From: an uncultured Oscillibacter sp.
GTDB lineage: Bacteria > Bacillota > Clostridia > Oscillospirales > Oscillospiraceae
Direction of reading: 5' to 3'
Assembly: GCA_902490355.1 (NCBI GenBank)
Contig: CABUDN010000077.1
Span: forward strand, 1 to 11,441
DNA: 11,441 bases
Shown here: one piece after another, positions 5,773 through 11,441 of the stretch
Layout: every line of letters begins with the position of its first letter
Position numbering within the stretch: the stretch's first letter is position 1
Notes under the pieces: model-generated
What the model saw: only the letters and a program-made list of their open reading frames with translations
The model's database searches: none
What the model was told of the DNA's origin: nothing
Translations under genes and position numbers: made by a program

Positions 5773-5793
5773 AAAGGGGACAAATTCCCCTTT
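5773..5793. repeat. Inverted repeat at the hpf -35, possible operator
   Basis: AAAGGGGA (5773-5780) and TCCCCTTT (5786-5793) form a perfect 8-bp inverted repeat with a 5-base centre. The right arm runs into the hpf -35 hexamer (5792-5797), which is where a repressor site would interfere with polymerase binding. Confidence 0.5.
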
Positions 5794-5819
5794 GCAAGTA
5801 CCGACAGATATGTTATACT
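5792..5819 (+). promoter_or_regulatory. hpf promoter
   Basis: TTGCAA (5792-5797) and TATACT (5814-5819) with a 16-base spacer, and TG at 5811-5812 giving an extended -10. This is a good sigma-A promoter with a predicted start near 5826, leaving a leader of about 43 bases before the hpf ATG. Confidence 0.7.
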
Positions 5820-5825
5820 GTACCA

Positions 5826-5846
5826 AAGAGAGGACACGCCTCTCTT
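5826..5846 (+). promoter_or_regulatory. 5'-terminal mRNA hairpin in the hpf leader
   Basis: AAGAGAGG (5826-5833) pairs perfectly with CCTCTCTT (5839-5846) around ACACG. The stem begins at the predicted transcription start, so the hpf mRNA would carry a hairpin at its extreme 5' end, 7 bases before the AAAGGAG ribosome site. Such hairpins can protect mRNA from 5' decay; a specific regulatory role is inferred. Confidence 0.55.
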
Positions 5847-5868
5847 CCACACGAAAGGAGCGATCTCG

Positions 5869-6417
5869 ATGAAGTACACCTACGCATGTAAGAAAGTCTC
5901 CCTGAATGATTCCATTAAGGAGTACGCCGAGAAGAAGATCTCCAAGCTGGAACGTTATTTTCGCGAGGAGGACACCACCGCGTTTGTAACCTTCTCTGTG
6001 GAGAAGGATCATCTCTGCAAAGTGGAGATCACCATCCGGGGCGGCGCGACGCTGCTGCGGGCACAGACGGAGGCTCCGGACGGAGATATGCGCGGTGCGG
6101 TGGATGCCGCGGTCGGATATATCGAGCGTCAGATTCTCAAGAACAAGACTCGCCTGGCCAAGCGCCTGCGCAGCGAGGGCTTCCCGCCTCCCGCTCCCGC
6201 CGACGACTTCGAGGTCACGGAGGAGAAGGAATTCAACATCGTCCGCACCAAGCGGTTTGCCGTCAAGCCCATGAGCCCGGAAGAGGCCATTTTGCAGATG
6301 AATCTGCTGGACCACAATTTCTTCGTCTTCCGCAACAGCGATGACGACAGCCTGTCCATTGTCTACCAGCGCAAAGCCGGCGGCTATGGCCTGATCGTCA
6401 CCGACGAAGAGGAATAA
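5869..6417 (+). CDS. hpf: Long-form ribosome hibernation promoting factor
   Basis: 182 residues, the length of long HPF. The N-terminal domain (1-95, MKYTYACKKVSLNDSIKEYA, then KISKLERYF) binds the 30S decoding centre. The C-terminal domain (about 121-178, IVRTKRFAVKPMSPEEAILQ, LLDHNFFVFRN, VYQRKAGGYGLI) dimerises to form inactive 100S ribosomes in stationary phase or stress. A linker of about 25 residues (PPPAPADDFE) joins them. The frame is open upstream to 5641, but that stretch holds the promoter and leader hairpin. ATG 5869 has AAAGGAG at 5854-5860 with 8-base spacing and the family N terminus. It is a single-gene unit with its own promoter and terminator. Confidence 0.96.
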   Translation: MKYTYACKKVSLNDSIKEYAEKKISKLERYFREEDTTAFVTFSVEKDHLCKVEITIRGGATLLRAQTEAPDGDMRGAVDAAVGYIERQILKNKTRLAKRLRSEGFPPPAPADDFEVTEEKEFNIVRTKRFAVKPMSPEEAILQMNLLDHNFFVFRNSDDDSLSIVYQRKAGGYGLIVTDEEE

Positions 6418-6433
6418 CGCGTACCATCCTGCA

Positions 6434-6465
6434 GGGGACCGCGACAAGCGGTCCCCCGCTTTTTC
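6434..6465 (+). terminator. hpf terminator
   Basis: GGGGACCGC (6434-6442) pairs perfectly with GCGGTCCCC (6448-6456), loop GACAA, then CGCTTTTTC. It lies 17 bases after the hpf stop. Confidence 0.9.
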
Positions 6466-6483
6466 TTGCCGACACCTTCTCCC

Positions 6484-6512
6484 TTGTCTTTTCCACAAAG
6501 ACCTGATAAAAT
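6484..6512 (+). promoter_or_regulatory. Promoter of the PIN/NYN-like gene
   Basis: TTGTCT (6484-6489), 17-base spacer, TAAAAT (6507-6512), with TG at 6504-6505 making an extended -10. The predicted start is near 6519, about 44 bases before the chosen start codon. Confidence 0.6.
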
Positions 6513-6562
6513 GGTTCAGGTTGTGCCTATCTGCCAAATCTCAGGAAAGAAAGAACGTAGTC

Positions 6563-7174
6563 ATGAAGATGATTTTTTTAGTCGACGGCGACAACAACAT
6601 CGGCACCGGCCTCCAGGGCATCGACATGCTCTCCGAGCAGGACTCCGTGCTGGTGTTCTACCAAAAGACGGGGCTGGCCCTGTCCAAAATTCAGAAGCTG
6701 TGCGCAGGCACCCGGGCCAGCGTGCAGTATGTGGAGAGCATCCGGGGCGGCAAGAACTCCATTGACTTCCAGATCATCACGGAACTGGGGGTCCTGGTGG
6801 GCAAGCACGAGGCGGATTACGCCTACGTCATCAGCCAGGACAAGGGCTATGCCGCCTCCATCGACGCCCTGCGGGTCCGGTATGCCGACGCCTTCCAGGA
6901 GGTGGCGCTGCAGCCGTCCATCGAGTCGTGCTTCCGGCTGCCCTTTGTGCTGCGCTGCCACGACCGCCAGGAACTGTGCAACGCCCTGGTGAAGGAGTAC
7001 GGCTCCACCCACGGCACGGTGCTCTACCGCCATCTCAAGGCCATCTTCCAGGGCCCCGACGTCCCGGCGGAAGTACCGGCAGAAGAGCCGGCGGAACCGG
7101 AAAAGAAAAAAGCGCCGGTGAAAAAGCCCCGCAAGCGCTGGGGCAAAAAGGCCGCCAAAAAGACGGACGCATGA
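6563..7174 (+). CDS. PIN/NYN-like putative ribonuclease with basic tail
   Basis: 203 residues. The first 115 or so resemble a PIN/NYN nuclease fold: strand plus acidic motif FLVDGDNNIG (5-14, Asp8 and Asp10), a second strand VLVFYQKTG (29-37), GKNSIDFQI (63-71, Asp68) and YVISQDKGY (88-96, Asp93). These four Asp positions fit the metal-binding acidic cluster of the fold, so RNA cleavage is plausible but unproven. The end is a PAE-repeat acidic hinge (168-180) and a lysine/arginine tail (180-201) that could bind nucleic acid. The frame is open to 6521, but ATG 6563 starts at the motif-bearing strand and fits the promoter; the ribosome site is weak (AGGAAAG, distant). No toxin or antitoxin partner is adjacent; the gene appears to stand alone. 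Confidence 0.72.
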   Translation: MKMIFLVDGDNNIGTGLQGIDMLSEQDSVLVFYQKTGLALSKIQKLCAGTRASVQYVESIRGGKNSIDFQIITELGVLVGKHEADYAYVISQDKGYAASIDALRVRYADAFQEVALQPSIESCFRLPFVLRCHDRQELCNALVKEYGSTHGTVLYRHLKAIFQGPDVPAEVPAEEPAEPEKKKAPVKKPRKRWGKKAAKKTDA

Positions 7175-7178
7175 ACAC

Positions 7179-7208
7179 AAGGCCGGGACACTGCGGTGTC
7201 CCGGCCTT
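7179..7208. terminator. Bidirectional terminator between convergent genes
   Basis: AAGGCCGGGACAC (7179-7191) pairs perfectly with GTGTCCCGGCCTT (7196-7208), a 13-bp stem with loop TGCG. The + strand continues GCTTCGTTCTTT and the minus strand TTGTGTTC. It starts 4 bases after the PIN/NYN-like stop and 18 bases beyond the YibE/F stop, serving both. Confidence 0.8.
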
Positions 7209-7225
7209 GCTTCGTTCTTTCCTGA

Positions 7226-8395
7226 TTACCTGTCCGCGCTCGCCTGTTCCGGCATACCCGTCGCCTTGCCCCGTCCGCCCCGGGTAAGCAGCAGGCCGCT
7301 GGTGATGGCCGTCAGCGGCGCCACCGTCACCAGGCCGAAGGAACCCACCACGGTGTGGACAATTTCGGCGGCTACATACTTGTAGTTCAAAATGAATTCC
7401 ACCGGCGTGCCCTGAGCCATAAAGACCATCAGCAGAGCAATATAGCTGCCCGAATAGGCCAGCAGCAGCGTGGTGGTCGTGGAACCACAGGCCGCCCGCC
7501 CTACGGCAAAGCCGGAGGCAATGGCCTCCCGGGGACCGATGTCCGGGCGCTTTTGCACCACCTCATACACTGCCGAGCAGATATCCACCGACAGGTCCAT
7601 CACCGCGCCGGAGGAGCCCAGGAAAATGGAGGCCATGAAGATCTTGGTCAGATCCAGATTCTGGTACCCTGCGTAGAGCAGACTCTCGCTGTACTCCATC
7701 ACCGCGCCGTGAATCTGAAACAGGTCCGTGAACACCACGCCCAGCACCGCCGTCACGGCAATGCCCAGCGCCGCGCCGGAGCTGGCCGCCAGACATCGGC
7801 GGTCAAAGCCATAGATCAGGCTCAGGATCAGCACCGTCAGCACCAGCACCAGGGCCAGAGCCACCCACACCGGGTTCCATCCCCGCAGCAGGCAGGGCAC
7901 CAGCACCTTCCACATCATGAGGATCGTCACCACAAAGGACAGCACTGCCCGCACTCCGGTGGCTCCGGCAAATGCCACCAGCAGCAGCAAAAATGCTCCG
8001 GCCAGCAGAGCCTCCTTGTCCAGCCGGTAATGGTCCGTCATGGTCACGGTGGAAATCTGGTCCCCACTGTGGCTGACTACCACGAAGGCGATGTCTCCGG
8101 GAGCGAAGATCTTGTCCTGGGCCAGGGAGCCGTCCAGCCGGTTGATGGCCGTCACGGTCTGTCCTTCAAACAGTCCTCCCAGCAGCCGGACCGTGCAGCG
8201 CTGCTCACCGCTGCGGATCAGACCCGTGTCGATGATGCTGCTCTCGTCCGTCTCCAGCACCTCAGCCCGGACCCGGTCCGCATTCTGATAGGTCAGCGCC
8301 CCCTCGTAGCCCGTGGGCAGGATCAGCAGTCCCGCCAGCAGCACCAGCGCCGCAATCACCGGTCCCCAAGTCCGGCGCAGCTGTTCCATTCGCAT
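7226..8395 (-). CDS. YibE/F family membrane protein
   Basis: 389 residues of the YibE/F family, a widespread but functionally uncharacterised group of polytopic membrane proteins. An N-terminal span (about 12-27) is followed by an extracytoplasmic beta-rich domain (about 30-125, with FAPGDIAFVVVS). Then come about seven spans with the family's conserved GSSGAVMDLSVDIC (260-273) and GSTTTTLLLAYSGSYIALL (304-322) segments. The frame is open to 8473, but minus-strand GGGGAGG (8412-8406) lies 10 bases before the ATG at 8395, so that start is chosen. It lies downstream of the alkaline phosphatase on the same strand, separated by 85 bases with a hairpin. A transport role is suggested by topology only. 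Confidence 0.88.
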   Translation of the reverse strand: MRMEQLRRTWGPVIAALVLLAGLLILPTGYEGALTYQNADRVRAEVLETDESSIIDTGLIRSGEQRCTVRLLGGLFEGQTVTAINRLDGSLAQDKIFAPGDIAFVVVSHSGDQISTVTMTDHYRLDKEALLAGAFLLLLVAFAGATGVRAVLSFVVTILMMWKVLVPCLLRGWNPVWVALALVLVLTVLILSLIYGFDRRCLAASSGAALGIAVTAVLGVVFTDLFQIHGAVMEYSESLLYAGYQNLDLTKIFMASIFLGSSGAVMDLSVDICSAVYEVVQKRPDIGPREAIASGFAVGRAACGSTTTTLLLAYSGSYIALLMVFMAQGTPVEFILNYKYVAAEIVHTVVGSFGLVTVAPLTAITSGLLLTRGGRGKATGMPEQASADR

Positions 8396-8429
8396 GTAAT
8401 CGGTTCCTCCCCAATAAAACAATGCGGCA

Positions 8430-8452
8430 GGGAGCGGCACATGGCCGCTCCC
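8430..8452 (-). terminator. Hairpin between phoA and the YibE/F gene
   Basis: GGGAGCGGC (8430-8438) pairs with GCCGCTCCC (8444-8452), 9 bp, loop ACATG. On the minus strand the nearest T run (TTGTTTTATTG) starts about 9 bases later, too far for a standard terminator. It may be a weak terminator or an mRNA-stabilising hairpin that separates expression of the two genes. Confidence 0.4.
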
Positions 8453-8480
8453 CGTCCGTGCGGTTTCTTGCAACGATTTC

Positions 8481-10049
8481 TTATTTCACCTTCAGCATGG
8501 AAGCCAGCTTGGTGTAGATCTCAGTGTTGTCATAGTAGCCGCCGAAGTTCTCAGCACCTGCACCCTGAGCAAACACCGCCACAGGCAGTCCCGTGTGGGA
8601 GTAGCTGGAAAAGTCCACGCCGGACTTGTTGTTGAGAATGTGGGTCACGGTGACGGAGAAGGGATTGTACGTACCGTAGAGGACGTACTGCTCCTGGGTG
8701 TACTGGTCGGAGTCATAATCCGTCATAGCCAGTTCGTAGGCGGTCTTGAGGCGCTGGATCTCGTAGTCGGTCAGCACCAGCTTGTCATCGGCGCTGCCGG
8801 ACATCTTCAGGCCGAAGAGCTTCTCCACGTCCTTCATGGCCGTCTCAAAGGGGGTCTTGTTGGCCTTGTACTTGGCCACATACTCCTCGTCGAACTTGGC
8901 GTAGGAGATGGTCTGGCTGGTGAGGTTGGTCAGGTAGGTATCGTAGTCCGTACCGGCATAGCCGATGGTCAGGCCGCCGGTTTCGTGGTCGCCGGTCACC
9001 AGGATCAGCGTGTCGGCGGGATGCTGCTTGGCAAAGTCCATGGCCACCTGCACGGCGTCGGCCAGGGCCACGGTATCCGCCACGGTGGAACCGGCGTCAT
9101 TGGCGTGGCAGGCCCAGTCGATCTTGCCGCCCTCGCACATCAGGAAGAAGCCCTTATTGTTGTTGAGCACCTCAATGCCCTTTTCCACATAGTCGGCCAG
9201 AGCCCACTGGTTGTCCTCGCGGTCCAGCTCATAGGCCATGGCGTCGGAGTCGGCCAGATGCTCGTCGATGAGCAGCACCTTGCCGTCAGCCGCGGTGACC
9301 TGTTCGGCCTCGGCCTGGGTCTTGACCACCTTGTAGCCGGCCTCCTCAGCCAGGTCGTACACGCTGGTCTGATCGCCGTTGGCTCCGGTGGGCTTGAGCA
9401 GGGCGCCGCCGGCAAAGTACTCAAAGCCGGAGTTCACCATCTCCACACCGATCTCGTAGTAGTTGTTGCGGCTGGCCTGATGGGCATAGAACGCAGCGGG
9501 GGTGGCGTGGTTGATGTTGACGGAAGAAACCACGCCCACCTTCCAGTCCTTCTGGTCATGGAGCTTTTCGGCAATGGTCTCATAGGACTTGGTGCCCGTC
9601 TCGTCCACGTTGATCATGCCGGAATAGGTCTTGTGACCGGTGGCAATGGAGGTCGCGGTGGAAGCGGAGTCGGGTGCGAAGCTGCAGGAGTCATAGGTGA
9701 CAGCAGAACCGGCCACATCGAAGTTCATGAAGTTCAGGGCCTTGGGGCCGTTGAGCACGGCACCCTTGCGGTCAGCCTGGGAGATGCTGGGCTCGGCCTG
9801 CATATAATCGGGATCGGCCATGGCGCCCAGATAGTCGGCGGCAGCCTGGAACTGGGGATAGCTCATACCGTCACCGATGAACAAAAACACATACTTGGGG
9901 TTCTTTGCGGCGCCGTAGACGGCAGTATCCTGCATCACGGCAGTCTCCACGGGCTCGGCGGCAGGAGCGGACGCGGGCGCGGAGGCACAGGCGCTCAGGC
10001 CCACTGCCGTCACACCGGCCAAAAGCGCTGCTAGGAGTCGTTTCATCAT
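8481..10049 (-). CDS. phoA: Alkaline phosphatase, PhoA type, lipoprotein
   Basis: 522 residues. A signal peptide MMKRLLAALLAGVTAVGLSAC ends in the lipobox LSAC (Cys21), so the enzyme should be anchored outside the membrane. It hydrolyses phosphomonoesters to release phosphate. All catalytic parts are visible: Asp60 (GDGMS), nucleophile Ser128 in DSAS, Thr183 in HATPAA, Glu306, Asp311 and His315 (EGGKIDWACH), Asp354-His355 (VTGDHETGGLT) and His485 (SHTGLP). Positions matching E. coli Asp153 and Lys328 are His181 and Trp312, the variant known from Thermotoga and Bacillus enzymes. The frame is open to 10169, but GAGGAAAG sits just before the ATG at 10049 and the signal peptide starts there. No Pho box was recognised. 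Confidence 0.95.
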   Translation of the reverse strand: MMKRLLAALLAGVTAVGLSACASAPASAPAAEPVETAVMQDTAVYGAAKNPKYVFLFIGDGMSYPQFQAAADYLGAMADPDYMQAEPSISQADRKGAVLNGPKALNFMNFDVAGSAVTYDSCSFAPDSASTATSIATGHKTYSGMINVDETGTKSYETIAEKLHDQKDWKVGVVSSVNINHATPAAFYAHQASRNNYYEIGVEMVNSGFEYFAGGALLKPTGANGDQTSVYDLAEEAGYKVVKTQAEAEQVTAADGKVLLIDEHLADSDAMAYELDREDNQWALADYVEKGIEVLNNNKGFFLMCEGGKIDWACHANDAGSTVADTVALADAVQVAMDFAKQHPADTLILVTGDHETGGLTIGYAGTDYDTYLTNLTSQTISYAKFDEEYVAKYKANKTPFETAMKDVEKLFGLKMSGSADDKLVLTDYEIQRLKTAYELAMTDYDSDQYTQEQYVLYGTYNPFSVTVTHILNNKSGVDFSSYSHTGLPVAVFAQGAGAENFGGYYDNTEIYTKLASMLKVK

Positions 10050-10100
10050 GGTTCTTTCCTCTTTTCTCACATCATAAGTTTCCTCTTGGGAGCTGCTTCC

Positions 10101-10106
10101 AGTATA
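10101..10106 (-). promoter_or_regulatory. Candidate phoA -10 element
   Basis: The minus strand reads TATACT at 10106-10101, about 52 bases before the phoA start. The 17-base-upstream hexamer is a poor -35, so the promoter may need an activator, as is usual for phosphate-starvation genes. This is inference from one hexamer. Confidence 0.35.
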
Positions 10107-10163
10107 AGCCGGCTCCCCGCGCCAGAACACCATGATCCGGAAAAGCCTTGGTGAAATCTGCGC

Positions 10164-10202
10164 AAACAAAAGCGGCGGACTGTAAAATCAGTCCGCCGCT
10201 TT
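10164..10202 (-). terminator. gap terminator
   Basis: Bases 10169-10182 (AAAGCGGCGGACTG) pair perfectly with 10189-10202 in a 14-bp stem with a 6-base loop. The minus strand continues TTTTGTTTG. It follows the gap stop by 24 bases and separates gap from phoA. Confidence 0.85.
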
Positions 10203-10212
10203 GTTAAATGTT

Positions 10213-10230
10213 GTAAAACTGGCGTTTTAC
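10213..10230 (-). repeat. Small hairpin over the gap stop codon
   Basis: GTAAAAC (10213-10219) and GTTTTAC (10224-10230) form a perfect 7-bp inverted repeat with loop TGGC. It includes the gap stop codon (10229-10227) and sits ahead of the main terminator. AT-rich, so probably weak. Confidence 0.4.
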
Positions 10231-11255
10231 GCGTCCCGGTGGTCCACCTCGTACATGTGGGCGATGAGATCCAGAAGCTTGTTGGTATAGCCCCATTCGT
10301 TGTCATACCAGGCAATGAGCTTGACAAAGTCGTCATCGAGCATGATGCCCGCCGTCTCATCGAAGATGCACGTCTCGGTAAAGCCGGTCAGGTCCGAGGA
10401 CACCACCTGGTCACTGGTGCAGGTGATGATGCCCTTCATGCTGTTCCTGGCGGCGTTCTGCATGGCCACGCACACATCATGGTAGCTGGCCGGATGGATC
10501 AGCCGGGCGGTGAGATCCACCACGGAGACGTCGTTGGTGGGAACCCGGAAACTCATGCCGGTCATGCGGCCCTTGAGCTCGGGAATCACCTGGCCCACGG
10601 CCTTGGCCGCGCCGGTGGAGGAGGGAATGATGTTGCCCAGCACGCTGCGGCCGGTGCGCCAGTCCCGGCCCGCCCGGGCGTCCACCGCCTTCTGCTTGGC
10701 GGTGGCGGCATGGATGGTGGACATGAGAGCCTGACGGATTCCGAAGGTATCGTTGATGACTTTGGTCATGGGAGCCAGGCAGTTGGTCGTGCAGGAGGCA
10801 TTGGAAACCACATTCATGTCCGGCGTATAGGACTTGTGGTTGACGCCCATGACGAAGGTGGGGGTGCACTCGTCCTTGGCCGGAGCGGAGAGCACTACCT
10901 TTTTGGCCCCATTGAGCAGGTGGACAGAAGCCTTTTCCGTGGAATTGTAGGCGCCGGTGGACTCAATGATGTACTCAGCTTCGCAGTCATCCCAGGGAAT
11001 CAGGGCCGCGTCGCTCTGGCTGTACACCCGGATCTTCTTGCCGTTGATGATCAGGTGTCGGTCATCGTGCTCCACCATCCCCCGGAACGTGCGGAATACG
11101 GAGTCGTATTTGACCTGATAGACCATATAATCCAGATCGGCATTGCGCAAGTTGATGCCGCAGATCTGGTAGCTGCTGCTGCCCCGCTCCACCATGCTGC
11201 GCAGAGCCACTCTTCCGATTCGGCCGAAGCCGTTGATTCCCACCTTAATTGCCAT
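10227..11255 (-). CDS. gap: Type I glyceraldehyde-3-phosphate dehydrogenase
   Basis: 342 residues, the normal size for phosphorylating GAPDH, which interconverts glyceraldehyde-3-phosphate and 1,3-bisphosphoglycerate in glycolysis. The Rossmann motif is VGINGFGRIGR (5-15). The active site is Cys155 in SNASCTTNCLAPM (151-163), with His182 in STIHAATAKQK. NIIPSSTGAAKAV (208-220), FRVPTNDVSVVDLT (236-249) and WYDNEWGYTNKLLDLIAH (316-333) complete the family pattern, close to E. coli GapA. The Asp that normally follows IN at the end of the second strand and binds the NAD ribose is missing (INLRNADLDYM, 34-44), so cofactor preference is uncertain. The start is ATG 11255 with AAGGG (minus strand, 11269-11265) 9 bases upstream; in-frame TTG 11279 is rejected. 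Confidence 0.96.
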   Translation of the reverse strand: MAIKVGINGFGRIGRVALRSMVERGSSSYQICGINLRNADLDYMVYQVKYDSVFRTFRGMVEHDDRHLIINGKKIRVYSQSDAALIPWDDCEAEYIIESTGAYNSTEKASVHLLNGAKKVVLSAPAKDECTPTFVMGVNHKSYTPDMNVVSNASCTTNCLAPMTKVINDTFGIRQALMSTIHAATAKQKAVDARAGRDWRTGRSVLGNIIPSSTGAAKAVGQVIPELKGRMTGMSFRVPTNDVSVVDLTARLIHPASYHDVCVAMQNAARNSMKGIITCTSDQVVSSDLTGFTETCIFDETAGIMLDDDFVKLIAWYDNEWGYTNKLLDLIAHMYEVDHRDA

Positions 11256-11317
11256 GCTTCCGTTCCCTTCCATTTCCAAAATAAATTTTACCGCCCACGT
11301 TTGGCAGATTTTTCTTC

Positions 11318-11346
11318 ATTATACTCTTGCTTTCCGGAAAAGTAAA
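11318..11346 (-). promoter_or_regulatory. gap promoter
   Basis: On the minus strand TTTACT (11346-11341) and TATAAT (11323-11318) are separated by 17 bases, a good sigma-A promoter. The predicted start is near 11311, giving a leader of about 55 bases. Confidence 0.7.
11331..11340. repeat. Palindrome inside the gap promoter spacer
   Basis: TTTCCGGAAA is a perfect 10-bp palindrome lying between the -35 and -10 of the gap promoter, a position where a bound repressor would block transcription. No regulator is identified. Confidence 0.4.
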
Positions 11347-11355
11347 TGTTCATTA

Positions 11356-11375
11356 CGCAAGATTGCGCACGCAAT
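11356..11375. repeat. CGCAA/TTGCG alternating repeat upstream of gap
   Basis: CGCAA (11356-11360), TTGCG (11363-11367) and CGCAA (11370-11374) alternate with exact 2-base spacers, so each neighbouring pair is an inverted repeat; ATTGCG-CA-CGCAAT is the larger one. It lies 10 bases upstream of the gap -35 and resembles a regulator binding site. The remaining bases to 11441 are AT-rich with no gene. Confidence 0.45.
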
Positions 11376-11441
11376 TTTTTGTTTTCTTAAAATATGAACA
11401 ATACTCCAACAAAATAATACATACAACAAAGCATAGGCTAA

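Noticed and set aside
5641..5868. Upstream extension of hpf giving 258 residues
   Set aside because: The extension covers the hpf promoter, the inverted repeat and the leader hairpin, and is unlike any HPF N terminus.
8595..10034. 479-codon + strand open frame opposite phoA
   Set aside because: Low-complexity Gly/Val/His-rich shadow of the alkaline phosphatase gene with no start signal.
10239..11345. 368-codon + strand open frame opposite gap
   Set aside because: His/Gly/Val-rich shadow translation with no motif; the opposite strand encodes a textbook GAPDH.
1..11441. CRISPR arrays, tRNA or rRNA genes, insertion sequences
   Set aside because: No regularly spaced direct repeats, no tRNA cloverleaf or rRNA segments and no transposase motifs were seen on either strand.

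Overview
The window looks like chromosomal DNA from a GC-rich, spore-forming member of the Clostridia, most likely an Oscillospiraceae/Flavonifractor-type gut anaerobe. That placement is an inference from the sporulation genes, the protein sequences, AAGGAGG-type ribosome sites and the GC-rich codons; no rRNA or other strict marker is present. The window begins at a contig end: bases 1-47 are Illumina library adapter with its index, not genome, and the first gene is cut off there.

Bases 48-5490, all on the + strand, reproduce the Bacillus subtilis yabM-yabN-yabO-yabP-yabQ-divIC-yabR order. After a truncated zinc-ribbon protein come a MurJ/SpoVB-type flippase, a MazG pyrophosphohydrolase, the S4 protein RqcP, YabP and YabQ (sporulation), the divisome protein DivIC and an S1-domain YabR-like protein. 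An HU gene with its own promoter sits between mazG and rqcP and is followed by two strong hairpins. The yabQ frame runs 281 bases into divIC, which has its own candidate promoter and an excellent ribosome site. A 14-bp terminator closes the block at 5456-5490.

Bases 5430-5868 are a 439-base non-coding stretch. It holds that terminator, a structured segment with a minus-strand promoter and minus-strand terminator (a candidate small RNA of about 64 nt), and the hpf promoter, which is bracketed by two 8-bp inverted repeats. The long-form ribosome hibernation factor gene hpf follows with a clean terminator. Next is a separately promoted PIN/NYN-like putative nuclease with a lysine-rich tail.

Bases 7179-11441 carry minus-strand genes, read right to left: a type I glyceraldehyde-3-phosphate dehydrogenase, a PhoA-type alkaline phosphatase lipoprotein, and a YibE/F membrane protein. 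A 13-bp bidirectional hairpin separates them from the + strand genes. The upstream region of gap contains two palindromic operator candidates.

Functionally the window joins ribosome and translation maintenance (RqcP, YabR, HPF), envelope, division and sporulation functions (flippase, YabP/Q, DivIC), nucleotide sanitation (MazG), chromosome packing (HU) and central or phosphate metabolism (gap, phoA). Most genes are conserved core genes. The less ordinary material is non-coding, chiefly the yabR-hpf gap and the gap upstream region, plus the yabQ/divIC overlap.
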